Of a stretch of DNA of 64,000 bases, positions 1 through 8,902 are shown piece by piece. Position 1 is the first letter of the stretch. Every line of letters begins with the position of its first letter. Location of the stretch: the NCBI RefSeq assembly GCF_945952435.1, contig NZ_CAMFHZ010000009.1:58587-122586 (forward strand), read 5' to 3'. Position numbers and translations under genes: made by a program. The notes under the pieces are model-generated. The model saw only the letters and a list, made by a program, of their open reading frames with translations. It did no database searches and was not told the origin of the DNA. This DNA comes from an uncultured Microbacterium sp. GTDB lineage: Bacteria > Actinomycetota > Actinomycetes > Actinomycetales > Microbacteriaceae.

Positions 1-348
1 ATCGACGTCGCCCTGCGATGCCGCCACGATGCACAGCCGCCCGGTGGTCGAGGCCTCCTGCTCCACGCCGCGCACGATGTAAGAGAAGAACGGGTCTACG
101 AGGTCGTTGACGATGATGCCGACGCTGTGCGTCGCCGAGCTGGCGAGCGCCCGCGCGTGCGCGTTTGCGGTGTAGCCGAGGTCGTCGATCGCCTTGTTCA
201 CGGCGTCCCGCGTGGCCTGGGCCACGGGGTAGTTGCCGTTGAGCACCCGTGAGACGGTCGCCGAGGAGACGCCGGCCCGTTCGGCGACGTCGGACATCGT
301 CACGGTGTGCCCCGAACCCGCTCCTGCGCGGTCCTCCTGCGCCCTCAT
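1..348 (-). CDS. LacI-family transcriptional regulator, N-terminal part (cut by window edge)
   Basis: The first 116 residues of a LacI/GalR-type repressor are visible; the rest lies left of the window. After a 17-residue lead comes the helix-turn-helix: TMSDVAERAGVSSATVSRVL, then the hinge-helix region around YTANAHARALAS. The start of the sugar-binding fold follows (SVGIIVNDLVDPFFSYIV), typical of this family. The ATG at 348-346 is the first start ahead of the HTH. The gene points away from the carbohydrate cluster to its right. Two LacI-type palindromes in the 1429-1651 gap make it the likely local regulator, sensing a sugar released or imported by that cluster. The ligand cannot be read from the fragment. 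Confidence 0.93.
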   Translation of the reverse strand, partial: MRAQEDRAGAGSGHTVTMSDVAERAGVSSATVSRVLNGNYPVAQATRDAVNKAIDDLGYTANAHARALASSATHSVGIIVNDLVDPFFSYIVRGVEQEASTTGRLCIVAASQGDVD

Positions 349-405
349 GCCCAACCTCCGTTCGTGGACCCGAGGTCCGGTCCGTCTCATCGCGCGTTCC
401 ACCGG

Positions 406-1428
406 TCAGGCGGTGTACGCCAGCTCGTCGGCGCGGAGCTCGTGCGCAAGGACCCCTCGACCAACGTACTGCTCGACCTCGCGCACGGCCGAGTCGCCGA
501 GCCGGTGGATCTCATTGCCCAGCGCGCCCGCGATGTGCGGCGTGAGGACGACGTTCGGCAGCGCATAGAGGGGGGAATCCTGCGGCAGCGGCTCCGGATC
601 CGTCACATCCAGGTAGGCGTCCAGCCGGCCGCGGACGAGCTCGGCGGTGAGCGCCTCGGTGTCGATGAGGGCGCCGCGGGCGGTGTTGACCACGATCGCG
701 CCATCGTGCAGCAGCGCCAGCTCCGTCGCTCCGATGATGTGCCGCGTGTTCGGCGTGCTCGGGGCGTGCAGGGTGAGGACGTCGCTGCGTCGGCACAGTT
801 CCTCGAGCGGGACGGCTTCGACGCCGAGCCGAGCAGCATCCGCCGCGGACAGGTACGGATCGCAGACGAGGACGTGGGCGTCGAGGAGCGAAACGAGCCG
901 GATCACCTCTCGTCCCACCCGGGAGGCGCCGAGGATTCCGATCGTGACGCCGTTCGCGCCGACCGGGGGCATGCCGTCCACGGAGCGATGGCGTCGCGTG
1001 GTGCGCAGCTGATGAGCGAATCGGCTGGCGCGCTTGAGGCCGAACACGATGGCGGCGAGGGTGAACTCCGCAACGGGAGTGGCGTTCGCCGCCGCGGCGG
1101 TGCTCACCCGGATACCGCGGCGGAACGCCTCCACGTCGAGGAAGGTCTTGACCGTGCCTGCGGTGTGCACGACGGCCTCCAGCCGGGGAGCAGCGTCGAG
1201 CACGGCGGCGTCGATCCGTGGGGCTCCCCAGCCCGTCAGCATCACGCACGCGGTGCGCAGAGCGTCCCTGCTCGCGGGGGCGTGGAGATCGGTGATCGGC
1301 AGGGGGCCCACGAGTTCGACGACCGCGCTCAACCGGGCGAGCGCGGTCTCGGAGAAGACCTCCCGGAACGACTGCTTCGCCATGACGATCACGGCGGAAG
1401 GGCGGGAGGGAGGGGCGTTGTGATCCAC
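406..1428 (-). CDS. D-isomer-specific 2-hydroxyacid dehydrogenase
   Basis: This is a NAD(P)-dependent 2-hydroxyacid dehydrogenase of about 340 residues. It carries a Rossmann nucleotide-binding loop (GILGASRVGREV) followed by the acidic D of CDPYL. The three catalytic positions of the family are visible: Arg in VNTARGALID, Glu in DVTDPEPLP and His in LTPHIAG. It probably reduces or oxidises a 2-keto or 2-hydroxy acid from the sugar degraded by the divergent operon; the exact substrate is unknown. I chose GTG 1428 because AAAGGA lies 5 nt upstream. An in-frame ATG at 1449 sits only a few bases past a TACTAT box and is a leaderless alternative giving 347 residues. The promoter box overlaps a LacI-type palindrome. 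Confidence 0.88.
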   Translation of the reverse strand: MDHNAPPSRPSAVIVMAKQSFREVFSETALARLSAVVELVGPLPITDLHAPASRDALRTACVMLTGWGAPRIDAAVLDAAPRLEAVVHTAGTVKTFLDVEAFRRGIRVSTAAAANATPVAEFTLAAIVFGLKRASRFAHQLRTTRRHRSVDGMPPVGANGVTIGILGASRVGREVIRLVSLLDAHVLVCDPYLSAADAARLGVEAVPLEELCRRSDVLTLHAPSTPNTRHIIGATELALLHDGAIVVNTARGALIDTEALTAELVRGRLDAYLDVTDPEPLPQDSPLYALPNVVLTPHIAGALGNEIHRLGDSAVREVEQYVGRGVLAHELRADELAYTA

Positions 1429-1453
1429 GGCGATCCTTTCTTTCTGCATACAA

Positions 1454-1471
1454 ATAGTAAGCGCATACTAT
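1454..1471. promoter_or_regulatory. Candidate LacI-type operator over the leftward promoter
   Basis: An 18-bp palindrome, ATAGTA-AGCGCA-TACTAT, has only one mismatched pair and a central CG step like LacI/GalR operators. It supplies the TACTAT -10 box of the leftward dehydrogenase gene, so binding here would block that promoter. The assignment to the LacI gene at 1-348 is by proximity. Confidence 0.55.
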
Positions 1472-1551
1472 GCCGCACGTCCACCGTAGATACGGACTGT
1501 TCGAACCTGAAACAGCGGAAATCAAGGTTTGAAGGAAATATCGCATGATCG

Positions 1552-1580
1552 TTGACAGTCCGGAATTCGTCGGGTACGTT
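1552..1580 (+). promoter_or_regulatory. Sigma70-type promoter of the ABC importer operon
   Basis: TTGACA at 1552-1557 is followed after exactly 17 bp by TACGTT at 1575-1580. This is near-consensus for a housekeeping actinobacterial promoter and predicts transcription starting near 1587, just ahead of the first permease gene. Confidence 0.75.
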
Positions 1581-1588
1581 CGCAACAC

Positions 1589-1602
1589 AGCAAGCGCTTT
1601 CT
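1589..1602. promoter_or_regulatory. Candidate LacI-type operator at the start site of the importer operon
   Basis: AGCAAGCGCTTTCT is a 14-bp imperfect palindrome (one mismatched pair) around AAGCGCTT, the classic core bound by LacI/CcpA-type repressors. It lies at the expected transcription start of the promoter at 1552-1580, the position expected for repression. Confidence 0.65.
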
Positions 1603-1651
1603 AGCACTTGTGGACAACGATGAAGTTTCCCGTCGCAGGTCGAGGTCGAAG

Positions 1652-2710
1652 ATGAGCAGTTACAGCGAGCCGCTCGTGCAGAGCACGACGACTCCGGGCG
1701 AGGGTGCCGCAGACATGCGCCCCTCGCACCCCGCGCGTCGAGCGTCGAAGGGCCGTCGACCCCGTGCTGCGGCGGCCGACGTGCCGGTGCATCGCAAGCG
1801 CAGCCTCTGGCAACGCATCAAGCGCGACAAGGTCATGCTCCTGCTCATCGCGCCGGGGTTCCTGTACTTCGTCGTGTTCCATTGGCTGCCGCTGCCGGGC
1901 AATATCATCGCCTTCGAGGACTACCAGCCTTACCTCGGCTTCATCGACAGCGCGTGGGTCGGATTCGACAACTTCGTGAAGATTTTCGGTGATCCGACCT
2001 TCTGGCAGGCGCTGCGCAACACGCTGGTGATCACGGGTCTCCAGCTCGTGCTGTTCTTCCCGATCCCGATCGTGCTGGCGCTGCTGCTGAACAGCATCAT
2101 GTCGAACCGGATCCGCAAGTTCGTGCAGAGCGTCGTCTACCTGCCGCACTTCCTCGGCTGGGTCATCATCGTGTCGATCTTCGGACAGGTGCTCGGTGCG
2201 ACCGGGGTTGTGCCGCATGTCATGCAGGCTATGGGCCTGCAGCCGTTCGAGGCGATGACCACGCCCTGGTTCTTCCCGTTCCTGGTGTCGATCCAGTCCG
2301 CCTGGAAGGACGCCGGCTGGGGCACGATCATCTTCCTCGCCGCCCTCATGAACATCGACCAGGAGCTGTACGAGGCGGCCGCCGTGGACGGCGCGGGTCC
2401 CTGGCAGCGCATGAAGACGATCACGATCCCCGGGATCATGCCGGTCATCATCCTGCTGCTCATCCTGAACCTGGGCAGCATCCTCTCCGTCGGCTTCGAG
2501 CAGATCGTCCTGCAGCGCGACAACGTCGGCGCGGGCGCGGGCGAGGTGCTCGACACCTGGGTCTACTACCACGGCATCCAGAACGGGCAGTGGGGCCCGG
2601 CGGCCGCCGTCGGTCTCGTGAAGGGCGTCGTGGGCCTCGCGCTCGTGCTCGGCGCCAACAAGGTCGCTCATCTGTTCGGCCAGGAAGGGGTGTACTCCCG
2701 TGGCAAGTGA
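1652..2710 (+). CDS. Carbohydrate ABC transporter permease (LplB type)
   Basis: This is an inner permease of an oligosaccharide ABC importer, about 352 residues from ATG 1652. A basic cytoplasmic N-terminus (WQRIKRDKVMLLLIAPG) precedes roughly six membrane segments. The EAA loop that docks to the ATPase is clear (YEAAAVDGAGPWQRMKTITI). The pattern fits the LplB group, often linked to plant polysaccharide or complex glycan uptake. ATG 1652 has a GAGGT-like site upstream; GTG 1610 is an in-frame alternative without a ribosome-binding site. It is the first gene of the operon and overlaps the second permease. No ATPase is encoded nearby, so a shared MsmK-type ATPase is presumably used. Confidence 0.9.
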   Translation: MSSYSEPLVQSTTTPGEGAADMRPSHPARRASKGRRPRAAAADVPVHRKRSLWQRIKRDKVMLLLIAPGFLYFVVFHWLPLPGNIIAFEDYQPYLGFIDSAWVGFDNFVKIFGDPTFWQALRNTLVITGLQLVLFFPIPIVLALLLNSIMSNRIRKFVQSVVYLPHFLGWVIIVSIFGQVLGATGVVPHVMQAMGLQPFEAMTTPWFFPFLVSIQSAWKDAGWGTIIFLAALMNIDQELYEAAAVDGAGPWQRMKTITIPGIMPVIILLLILNLGSILSVGFEQIVLQRDNVGAGAGEVLDTWVYYHGIQNGQWGPAAAVGLVKGVVGLALVLGANKVAHLFGQEGVYSRGK

Positions 2711-3650
2711 CGCTCAGCTCACGACCAGGGCGGTCGTCATGCCCCGCACGCGACGCGGGCGGCGCAGGACCGAGTCCGCGCGGCCCGCCTGGATGGAGAG
2801 GCCCAGCCGCCTCGGGGCCGCGGGCAAAGCACTCGTCGTCGTGCTCATCTGCATCGCGACCATCTACCCGTTCCTCACGGTCATCTCCACGAGCCTTTCG
2901 GACAGCACCGACATCGCGAACGCCAACGGCCTGGTGCTCTTCCCGCTGCACCCGACGCTCGCGGCCTACGAGACGATCTTCTCGGGCGGCATCGTCACCG
3001 CCGCGCTCGTGCGCAGCATGCTCATCACCGTGATCGGCACGCTGTGCTCGCTCGCCGCGACGGTCGGCATGGCCTACGGGCTCTCCCGCCGCGATCTCGC
3101 CTTCGGCCGGTTCATCCTGCTGACGGCGCTGTTCACGATGCTCTTCACGCCGGGCATCATCCCGAGCTTCCTCATGGTCAAGCAGCTCGGACTGCTCGGC
3201 AGCTATGCGGCGCTCGTGCTGCCGACGCTGATCTCGGCGTTCAACCTCGTCGTCGTCCGCTCGTTCTTCATGGGGCTTCCGCAGGAGCTCTTCGAAGCGG
3301 CGAGGATCGACGGCGCCGGCGACTTCCGCATCCTCGTGAGGATCGTGCTGCCGCTCTCGAAGGGCGTCCTCGCGGTCGTCGGCCTGTTCTACGCGGTCGC
3401 CTACTGGAACGCGTTCTTCAACGCGATGCTCTACCTCGACAGCGACATGTGGCCGCTGTCGATGATCCTGCGCCAGTACGTGCTGCTGGGATCCCCGCTC
3501 GACACCGCCTCGGTCGGCGAGATCTCCGCGCCGTCCCAGGCGATCCAGATGGCTGTCGTCGTGATCAGCGTCATCCCGATCCTGCTCGTCTACCCGTTCC
3601 TGCAGAAGTACTTCACCAAGGGCGTCCTCACCGGCGCCGTCAAGGGCTGA
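2700..3650 (+). CDS. Carbohydrate ABC transporter permease (YtcP/MalG type)
   Basis: The second permease of the importer has 316 residues. A short basic N-terminus precedes the first membrane segment (ALVVVLICIATIYPFL), and the EAA loop is FEAARIDGAGDFRILVRIVL. A C-terminal membrane segment precedes the basic tail. It resembles the YtcP group that pairs with LplB-type permeases. GTG 2700 overlaps the end of the previous gene by 11 bp and has GGAAGGGG about 10 nt upstream, indicating translational coupling. Together the two proteins form the membrane channel for the substrate delivered by the next gene product. Confidence 0.9.
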   Translation: MASDAQLTTRAVVMPRTRRGRRRTESARPAWMERPSRLGAAGKALVVVLICIATIYPFLTVISTSLSDSTDIANANGLVLFPLHPTLAAYETIFSGGIVTAALVRSMLITVIGTLCSLAATVGMAYGLSRRDLAFGRFILLTALFTMLFTPGIIPSFLMVKQLGLLGSYAALVLPTLISAFNLVVVRSFFMGLPQELFEAARIDGAGDFRILVRIVLPLSKGVLAVVGLFYAVAYWNAFFNAMLYLDSDMWPLSMILRQYVLLGSPLDTASVGEISAPSQAIQMAVVVISVIPILLVYPFLQKYFTKGVLTGAVKG

Positions 3651-3697
3651 GGCCCGCTCCACCCGATCGATCCACCCTGTACAGAAAGGAGCCCCTC

Positions 3698-5359
3698 GTG
3701 GCTCTCGAAACGAACCGGCGGACCTTCCTGTCCTTCGCCGCCCTCAGCGTCCTCGGCGTCGCCACCGCGGGCTCGCTCGCCGGCTGCGGCACGAAGGGCG
3801 CATTGAACGCGTCCGCCGCCTCGGCCTCCGTGCTGCCGAAGTACATCCCGCTGAACGGCGCCACGCCCGACCTCGCCGGGACCGCGGAGGGCGTCCCCGC
3901 GGCCTTCTTCAACTACCCGGCGAAGCCCTTCCGCTCGGTGCCGGCGCCGTTCCTGAAGGGGCAGAAGATCACCGCGATCACGAACATCTTCGGGCCGCCG
4001 CCGACCCCGATGGCGTCGAACCCGGCCTGGCAGGAGATCGACAAGCGCCTCGGCGGGACGGTCGACATCACCGCGGTGTCGAGCGACGACTACGACACCA
4101 AGCTCAACACCGTGATCGCGGGTGGCGACATGCCCGACCTCATGCTCAACGACGGCGCCGCGATCGCCGACATCATCGGCTTCCTGGAGTCGGCCTGTCA
4201 GGACCTCACCCCGTTCCTCGCAGGCGACAAGTCCAAGGACTACCCGAACCTCGCCAACATCCCGCAGGCGTTCTGGAAGCCGGCGGTGCAGAACGGAAAG
4301 CTCTACGGCATCCCGATCCCGCGCGGAATGACCGGCGGATCCGGTTTCATCAACCAGACGTTCTTCGAGACCGCGGGCGTCACGGACACGTCGACCATCA
4401 AGAACGCGGACGACTACCTCTCGCTCGCGAAGCAGCTCACCGGGGCGAACCGCTGGGCGCTCGGCAGCACGAAGTTCGGCCTCGTCCCGTTCGAGCACAT
4501 CTTCCACGTCCCCTTCAATTGGACGATGAAGAACGGCAAGCTGGTGAAGGACATCGAGACGCCGCAGTACTTGGAGATGGTGTCCTTCGTGCAGAAGCTC
4601 TACGCTGCAGGGTGCTTCGCCCCCGGGAGCGAGGGTTGGACGAAGTCGCAGATGTCGAACGCGTTCATCTCCGGCCAGGTCGCGCAGATCTACGACGGAC
4701 TCCCGGCGTTCGGCAAGCCGGGCGGCTATCAGCAGACCGTGCCCGCGGCGAATCCCGCGAACAAGGTCGTCCCGTTCATCCCGTTCAGCGCCACGGGCGG
4801 CAAGGCCATGGTCTGGCTCGACAACATCGACTTCGCCTGGACGATGGCGAAGAAGGGCAGCGCCGACCACATCAAGCAGGTGCTGCAGGTCGCGAACTTC
4901 CTCGCGGCGCCGTTCGGCAGCGAGGAGTACCTCCTCATGAACTATGGCGCCGAGGGCACCGACTACACCCGCGACGACAAGGGCAACCCGATCCCGACGC
5001 CTGCCGCCGCCCTGAACACCGCTGTGCCGTGGAAGTACCTCGCGGCGGGCCCCAACACCCTCTACTCGCCGCAGTTCCCGGACGCCATCAAGGTGCTCCA
5101 CGACGCGTACGCGAAGCTCGTGCCGATCGGCGTCGCGGATCCGACGCTGGGCCTGTTCAGCCCGACGAATGCGAAGCAGGGGCTCACCATCGCCAAACCG
5201 GTCTCGGACGCGGTGACCAACTTCATCGCCGGGCGCGGTTCGCTGAACGACGTGAAGAGCGCGATCTCGACATGGAAGAGCGCGGGCGGCGACACCATCC
5301 GCTCCGAGTTCCAGAAGGCGCTGAACGGCGCGACGGCGAGCCCGGCCCCCAGCGCCTGA
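3698..5359 (+). CDS. Extracellular solute-binding lipoprotein of the importer
   Basis: This 553-residue protein has a twin-arginine lipoprotein signal: NRRTFLSF, a hydrophobic stretch and the lipobox LAGC with Cys30. The remainder looks like the large LplA-type family-1 binding protein that accompanies LplB/YtcP permeases. Such proteins are bigger than the usual 400-450 residue binders and capture oligosaccharides outside the membrane. GTG 3698 is supported by AAAGGA eight bases upstream and places the signal peptide at the N-terminus. It lies 47 bp after the second permease in the same operon. The ligand is unknown; the neighbouring GH29 gene makes a fucosylated glycan fragment plausible. 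Confidence 0.9.
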   Translation: MALETNRRTFLSFAALSVLGVATAGSLAGCGTKGALNASAASASVLPKYIPLNGATPDLAGTAEGVPAAFFNYPAKPFRSVPAPFLKGQKITAITNIFGPPPTPMASNPAWQEIDKRLGGTVDITAVSSDDYDTKLNTVIAGGDMPDLMLNDGAAIADIIGFLESACQDLTPFLAGDKSKDYPNLANIPQAFWKPAVQNGKLYGIPIPRGMTGGSGFINQTFFETAGVTDTSTIKNADDYLSLAKQLTGANRWALGSTKFGLVPFEHIFHVPFNWTMKNGKLVKDIETPQYLEMVSFVQKLYAAGCFAPGSEGWTKSQMSNAFISGQVAQIYDGLPAFGKPGGYQQTVPAANPANKVVPFIPFSATGGKAMVWLDNIDFAWTMAKKGSADHIKQVLQVANFLAAPFGSEEYLLMNYGAEGTDYTRDDKGNPIPTPAAALNTAVPWKYLAAGPNTLYSPQFPDAIKVLHDAYAKLVPIGVADPTLGLFSPTNAKQGLTIAKPVSDAVTNFIAGRGSLNDVKSAISTWKSAGGDTIRSEFQKALNGATASPAPSA

Positions 5360-5409
5360 GGCGCAGCGGATCCGTGGACGCGGGAGAGGACCATAGAGGA
5401 GTGGGAACC

Positions 5410-7413
5410 GTGAGGGAAGACATCTCGACGACGATCGCGATGGATCCGGTCCTCTCCCCGTTCACGGGCTGGGGTCGGGCGCAATGGGAGGCTGTGGCGG
5501 ACGACTGGCTGGGTCAGGTACGCCGGTACGCCAGTGCGGAGGGAGCACTGCCGCGGCTGCCGGGACGCATCACGGGCGACGGGGTGCGCCGCGAGGGGAT
5601 GGAGGCTGTCGGCCGGTCGTTCCTGCTCGCCGCGCCGCGGATCGCCGGTGCCGCCGATCCCGCGGAACCCGCGGTTCAGGAGCATCTGGAGTACTACTCC
5701 CGGGCGCTCCTCGCCGGCACCAGGCCCGGCGGTGCGGAGGAGTGGCCGCGGGGCATCAGCTGCCGTCTGCCGCTGACCGGCGTCACGAACTCGATCGTCG
5801 AGGCCGCGAACATCGCGTTCTCCCTGCACGTCAGCCGAGAACGGCTGTGGGCGGGGCTTTCGAGGCCGGAGCAGCTCCAGATCGCGCAGTGGCTGCGTCA
5901 TCACGCCCGCTGCGAGGTGTGGCAGAACAACTGGCAGCTGTTCCCCGCGATGGCCGAGGGATTCCTGCGTTCGGTCGACGAGGACGTCCGCGGTCTGCAG
6001 ACGCATCGCAACGTGGCCCGAGTGGAGAGCTGGTACCTCGGCGACGGCTGGTACACCGATGGCCCCGAGCATGCGGTCGACTACTACAACGCGTGGGCGA
6101 TCCATCCCTACCTGTGGGCCTGGTACCGCATGACCGATGCCGTGCACACGCCCGAGGGCCAGCGGCACCTCGAGCGGCTGCACGACTTCACCGCGTCTCA
6201 GGCGCACATGGTCGCCGCCGATGGCTCGCTGCTTCATCAGGGGCGGTCGCTGACCTACCGCACCGCGGCACTCGCCGCTTTCTGGTGCGCGGACGCGTCA
6301 GGGGCGAGCGCGCTCACCCCCGGGCAGACACGACGGCTCGCCTCCGGCGCGCTCGCGCGCTTCACCGCCCAAGGAGTCGGCGTCGACGGGCCGCTGACGC
6401 TCGGGTGGTACGACGCGTTCGAGCCGATGTGCCAGGACTACAGCGGATTCGGATCCCCGTACCTGGCGGGAATCGGGTTCCTCGGGCTCGCGCAGCCCGC
6501 GACCGCACCCGTCTGGACCGCGGTGGAGGAGGCGCTGCCCGCCGATCGCGGCGCGTTCACCGTCCCCGTCGAGCCGGTCGGCTGGGTGCTCCGCGCCGCC
6601 GAGGACGGCGTCGTGCGGATGGCGAACCACGGGTCGGACCACGCCATCCTGCCCGTCGGCGAGGACGAGGATCGCGACGACCCGCACTACGCGAAGTTCG
6701 CCTACTCGACGCACACGGCGCCGGGGACGGGAGCGGCCTGGGAGGACGCGATCGACTCCCATCTCGCACTCCTCGACGACGAGGGAGCCGGCAGCCGGCG
6801 CAGTGCGCTGCGCGCCATGCGGGTCGAGGAAGAGCTCGCCGGATCCGTCCACGTGCCCCAGCTGCACCGCCGCGCGCTGCCGGGGACGGCCGTGACGACC
6901 GTGACCGCGGGCGACGGCACGGCGGAGGTGCGCGCGCATCTCGTGCAGACCGATCGGCCGTGGCCGATGCGCGAGGGGGGCTGGATGGTCGCAGACGACT
7001 GCGGCATCCCGGCCGGGGTCTTCGAAGACGGGGCGTGGGCTCAGGGCCGCGACGGGCTGCTCGCCGCGGTCATCGGGCTGCACGGCTGGGACGCCCCGGA
7101 ACCGGGTAGTGCCGGGGGAGAGGCTCAGGTGTTCGCCTATCGCGACGCGAACGCGATGGGATCGCACTCCGCGACTCCTGCGCTGCGGGGTCGGACAGGC
7201 ACCGGCGGCACCGTCGTGGTCACGCTTCACGTGCTGGAGCGGGGCGGCTCCGTGGATCCGCAGAGTTGGCGCGACAGGGTCCGCGTCCAGGTCGACGGCA
7301 CGCGCATCCGCCTCGACTGGTCCTCGGGCCGTCGGGCGGAGTTCGACCTCGCGACCTTCGTCCCCTGGGACGGTCATCCCGGGCTCACCGGTCCGAGAGG
7401 GGAGGCGCGGTGA
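5410..7413 (+). CDS. DUF2264 domain-containing protein
   Basis: This protein has about 667 residues and no signal peptide, so it is presumably cytoplasmic. The N-terminal two thirds match the DUF2264 pattern: tryptophan-rich segments such as WQNNWQLFPAM and WYLGDGWYTDGPEHAVDYYN, resembling the inner helices of an (alpha/alpha)6 toroid. A beta-rich C-terminal part follows, reminiscent of heparinase II/III-like or other toroid-fold sugar-active enzymes. The family commonly sits in glycan degradation loci, but its reaction is not established. GTG 5410 is chosen because GAGGAG lies about 9 nt upstream; GTG 5401 is in frame but too close to that site. Its stop overlaps the start of the next gene. 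Confidence 0.82.
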   Translation: MREDISTTIAMDPVLSPFTGWGRAQWEAVADDWLGQVRRYASAEGALPRLPGRITGDGVRREGMEAVGRSFLLAAPRIAGAADPAEPAVQEHLEYYSRALLAGTRPGGAEEWPRGISCRLPLTGVTNSIVEAANIAFSLHVSRERLWAGLSRPEQLQIAQWLRHHARCEVWQNNWQLFPAMAEGFLRSVDEDVRGLQTHRNVARVESWYLGDGWYTDGPEHAVDYYNAWAIHPYLWAWYRMTDAVHTPEGQRHLERLHDFTASQAHMVAADGSLLHQGRSLTYRTAALAAFWCADASGASALTPGQTRRLASGALARFTAQGVGVDGPLTLGWYDAFEPMCQDYSGFGSPYLAGIGFLGLAQPATAPVWTAVEEALPADRGAFTVPVEPVGWVLRAAEDGVVRMANHGSDHAILPVGEDEDRDDPHYAKFAYSTHTAPGTGAAWEDAIDSHLALLDDEGAGSRRSALRAMRVEEELAGSVHVPQLHRRALPGTAVTTVTAGDGTAEVRAHLVQTDRPWPMREGGWMVADDCGIPAGVFEDGAWAQGRDGLLAAVIGLHGWDAPEPGSAGGEAQVFAYRDANAMGSHSATPALRGRTGTGGTVVVTLHVLERGGSVDPQSWRDRVRVQVDGTRIRLDWSSGRRAEFDLATFVPWDGHPGLTGPRGEAR

Positions 7414-8801
7414 TCCCCCTGCAGTACGGCGCTGACCGCCACGGGCGGCGCGAGGATCCGACGATGCGGGCATTCCGCGCCGATCGGTTCGGTCAGTTCG
7501 TGCACTGGGGCCTCTACGCGCTCCCCGCCGGCACCTGGCGAGGGCACACGATCGAGTTCGCCTCCGAGTTCCTCATGCAGTCCGCAGACGTGAGCCGCGA
7601 AGAGTGGGCGGCGCTCGCCGCGGACTTCACCCTCGAGGGGTTCGACCCCGGTGAGTGGGCGCGCACGGCGAAGCGGATGGGCGCGCGCTACGTGACCGTC
7701 ACGACCAAGCACCACGACGGTTTCTGCCTGTGGCCGAGTGCGTACACCGACTTCTCGGTCGCCGCCACGCCGTCCGGTCGTGATGTGCTCGGCGAGATCC
7801 TCGACGCCTATCGCGCCGAGGGACTCTCCACGCACCTCTACTACTCGGTGCTGGACTGGCGCCACCCCGACTGGCGGTACACCATCGAGTCCGACGAAGA
7901 CCGCGAGGCCTTCGCCCGCTATCTCCGCTTCGCGACCGATCAGCTCCTCGAGCTCGCAGAGAGGTATCCGCAGGTGCGCGGCTTCTGGTTCGACGGCACC
8001 TGGGACGAGTCGGTCAAGGCGAACGGCCGCTGGACGCAGGAGATCGAGCGGCTGCTCAAGGAGCGGATCCCGGGCGCAATCGTGAACAGCCGCTTGCGCG
8101 CCGACGATCGTGGCGCGCGGCACTTCGACTCGAACGGCGTCCTCATGGGCGATTACGAGAGCGGCTACGAGCGGCGCCTCCCCGCACCCTGGGACCCGTC
8201 CGTGACCGCGCACGACTGGGAGGCTTGCGCCACGGTCACGCAGGCCAGCTGGGGTTTCCACGACTCCGCGTGGGCCGAGCACGGGCGCAAGACCCCGGCG
8301 CAGGTCGTTGAGCAGCTCGCGCAGACCGTGAGCCTCGGCGGGAACCTACTGCTGAACTTCGGGCCGCGCGGCGACGGTTCCCTCGCCCCCGTCGAGGTCG
8401 CTCTGGCGGACGAAGTCGGCGCGTGGACGGCGGCTCACGGGGCGGCCGTCTACGACAGCGGCCCCGCAGACGGGTGGGAGTATCCCGGATGGGGCTTCTA
8501 CACGGCGCCCTTCGAGACGGGGACGCCGGATCGAGGATCGGCGTGCGTCGTGCACGCGATCGTCGTCCGCATCCCCGTGTCCGGGCTGCTCACCATCGCG
8601 CTGCCCGCCGGCATCGCCCTGCGCTCCGTGCGGACCCTGGCAGACGGCGCGGAGCTGCCGTTTACCCGGCTGGACGGGCACACCGTGCAGCTCCCGGCAC
8701 CGGCACCGACCGGCATGCCGTCCGTGCTCGTGCTCGAAACGGTGCCCGCGGGCCCGGCGGGCGGCCCGATCGAGCCCAACCCCGACGTCGCGCTCGTGTG
8801 A
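7410..8801 (+). CDS. Alpha-L-fucosidase, GH29
   Basis: This is a predicted GH29 enzyme of 463 residues. The family fold is indicated by FGQFVHWGLYALPAG near the N-terminus and by VTVTTKHHDGFCLW. GFWFDG contains the likely catalytic nucleophile Asp195, and GGNLLLNFGPRGDG closes the barrel, as in known GH29 members. A small beta-sandwich C-terminal part follows. There is no signal peptide, so it would act in the cytoplasm on imported oligosaccharide, releasing L-fucose or a related 6-deoxysugar. GTG 7410 overlaps the stop codon of the DUF2264 gene (GTGA), a sign of translational coupling. No fucose isomerase, kinase or aldolase is present in the window. Confidence 0.9.
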   Translation: MIPLQYGADRHGRREDPTMRAFRADRFGQFVHWGLYALPAGTWRGHTIEFASEFLMQSADVSREEWAALAADFTLEGFDPGEWARTAKRMGARYVTVTTKHHDGFCLWPSAYTDFSVAATPSGRDVLGEILDAYRAEGLSTHLYYSVLDWRHPDWRYTIESDEDREAFARYLRFATDQLLELAERYPQVRGFWFDGTWDESVKANGRWTQEIERLLKERIPGAIVNSRLRADDRGARHFDSNGVLMGDYESGYERRLPAPWDPSVTAHDWEACATVTQASWGFHDSAWAEHGRKTPAQVVEQLAQTVSLGGNLLLNFGPRGDGSLAPVEVALADEVGAWTAAHGAAVYDSGPADGWEYPGWGFYTAPFETGTPDRGSACVVHAIVVRIPVSGLLTIALPAGIALRSVRTLADGAELPFTRLDGHTVQLPAPAPTGMPSVLVLETVPAGPAGGPIEPNPDVALV

Positions 8802-8816
8802 ACGCATGAGCGGGCG

Positions 8817-8855
8817 CCTTCCCGTTCCGCGCTTGCGACGTGGGGAACGGGAAGG
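8817..8855 (+). terminator. Intra-operon hairpin after the GH29 gene
   Basis: A perfect 12-bp inverted repeat (8817-8828 with 8844-8855, arms CCTTCCCGTTCC and its complement) lies 16 bp after the GH29 stop. No U-run follows. It may be a partial terminator or a 3'-end stabiliser separating the importer/enzyme genes from the secreted-protein gene. Confidence 0.6.
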
Positions 8856-8902
8856 ACACACCCCACCCTCCGCTTCGAAGAGGAAAAGGAAAGGGCACCA
8901 CC

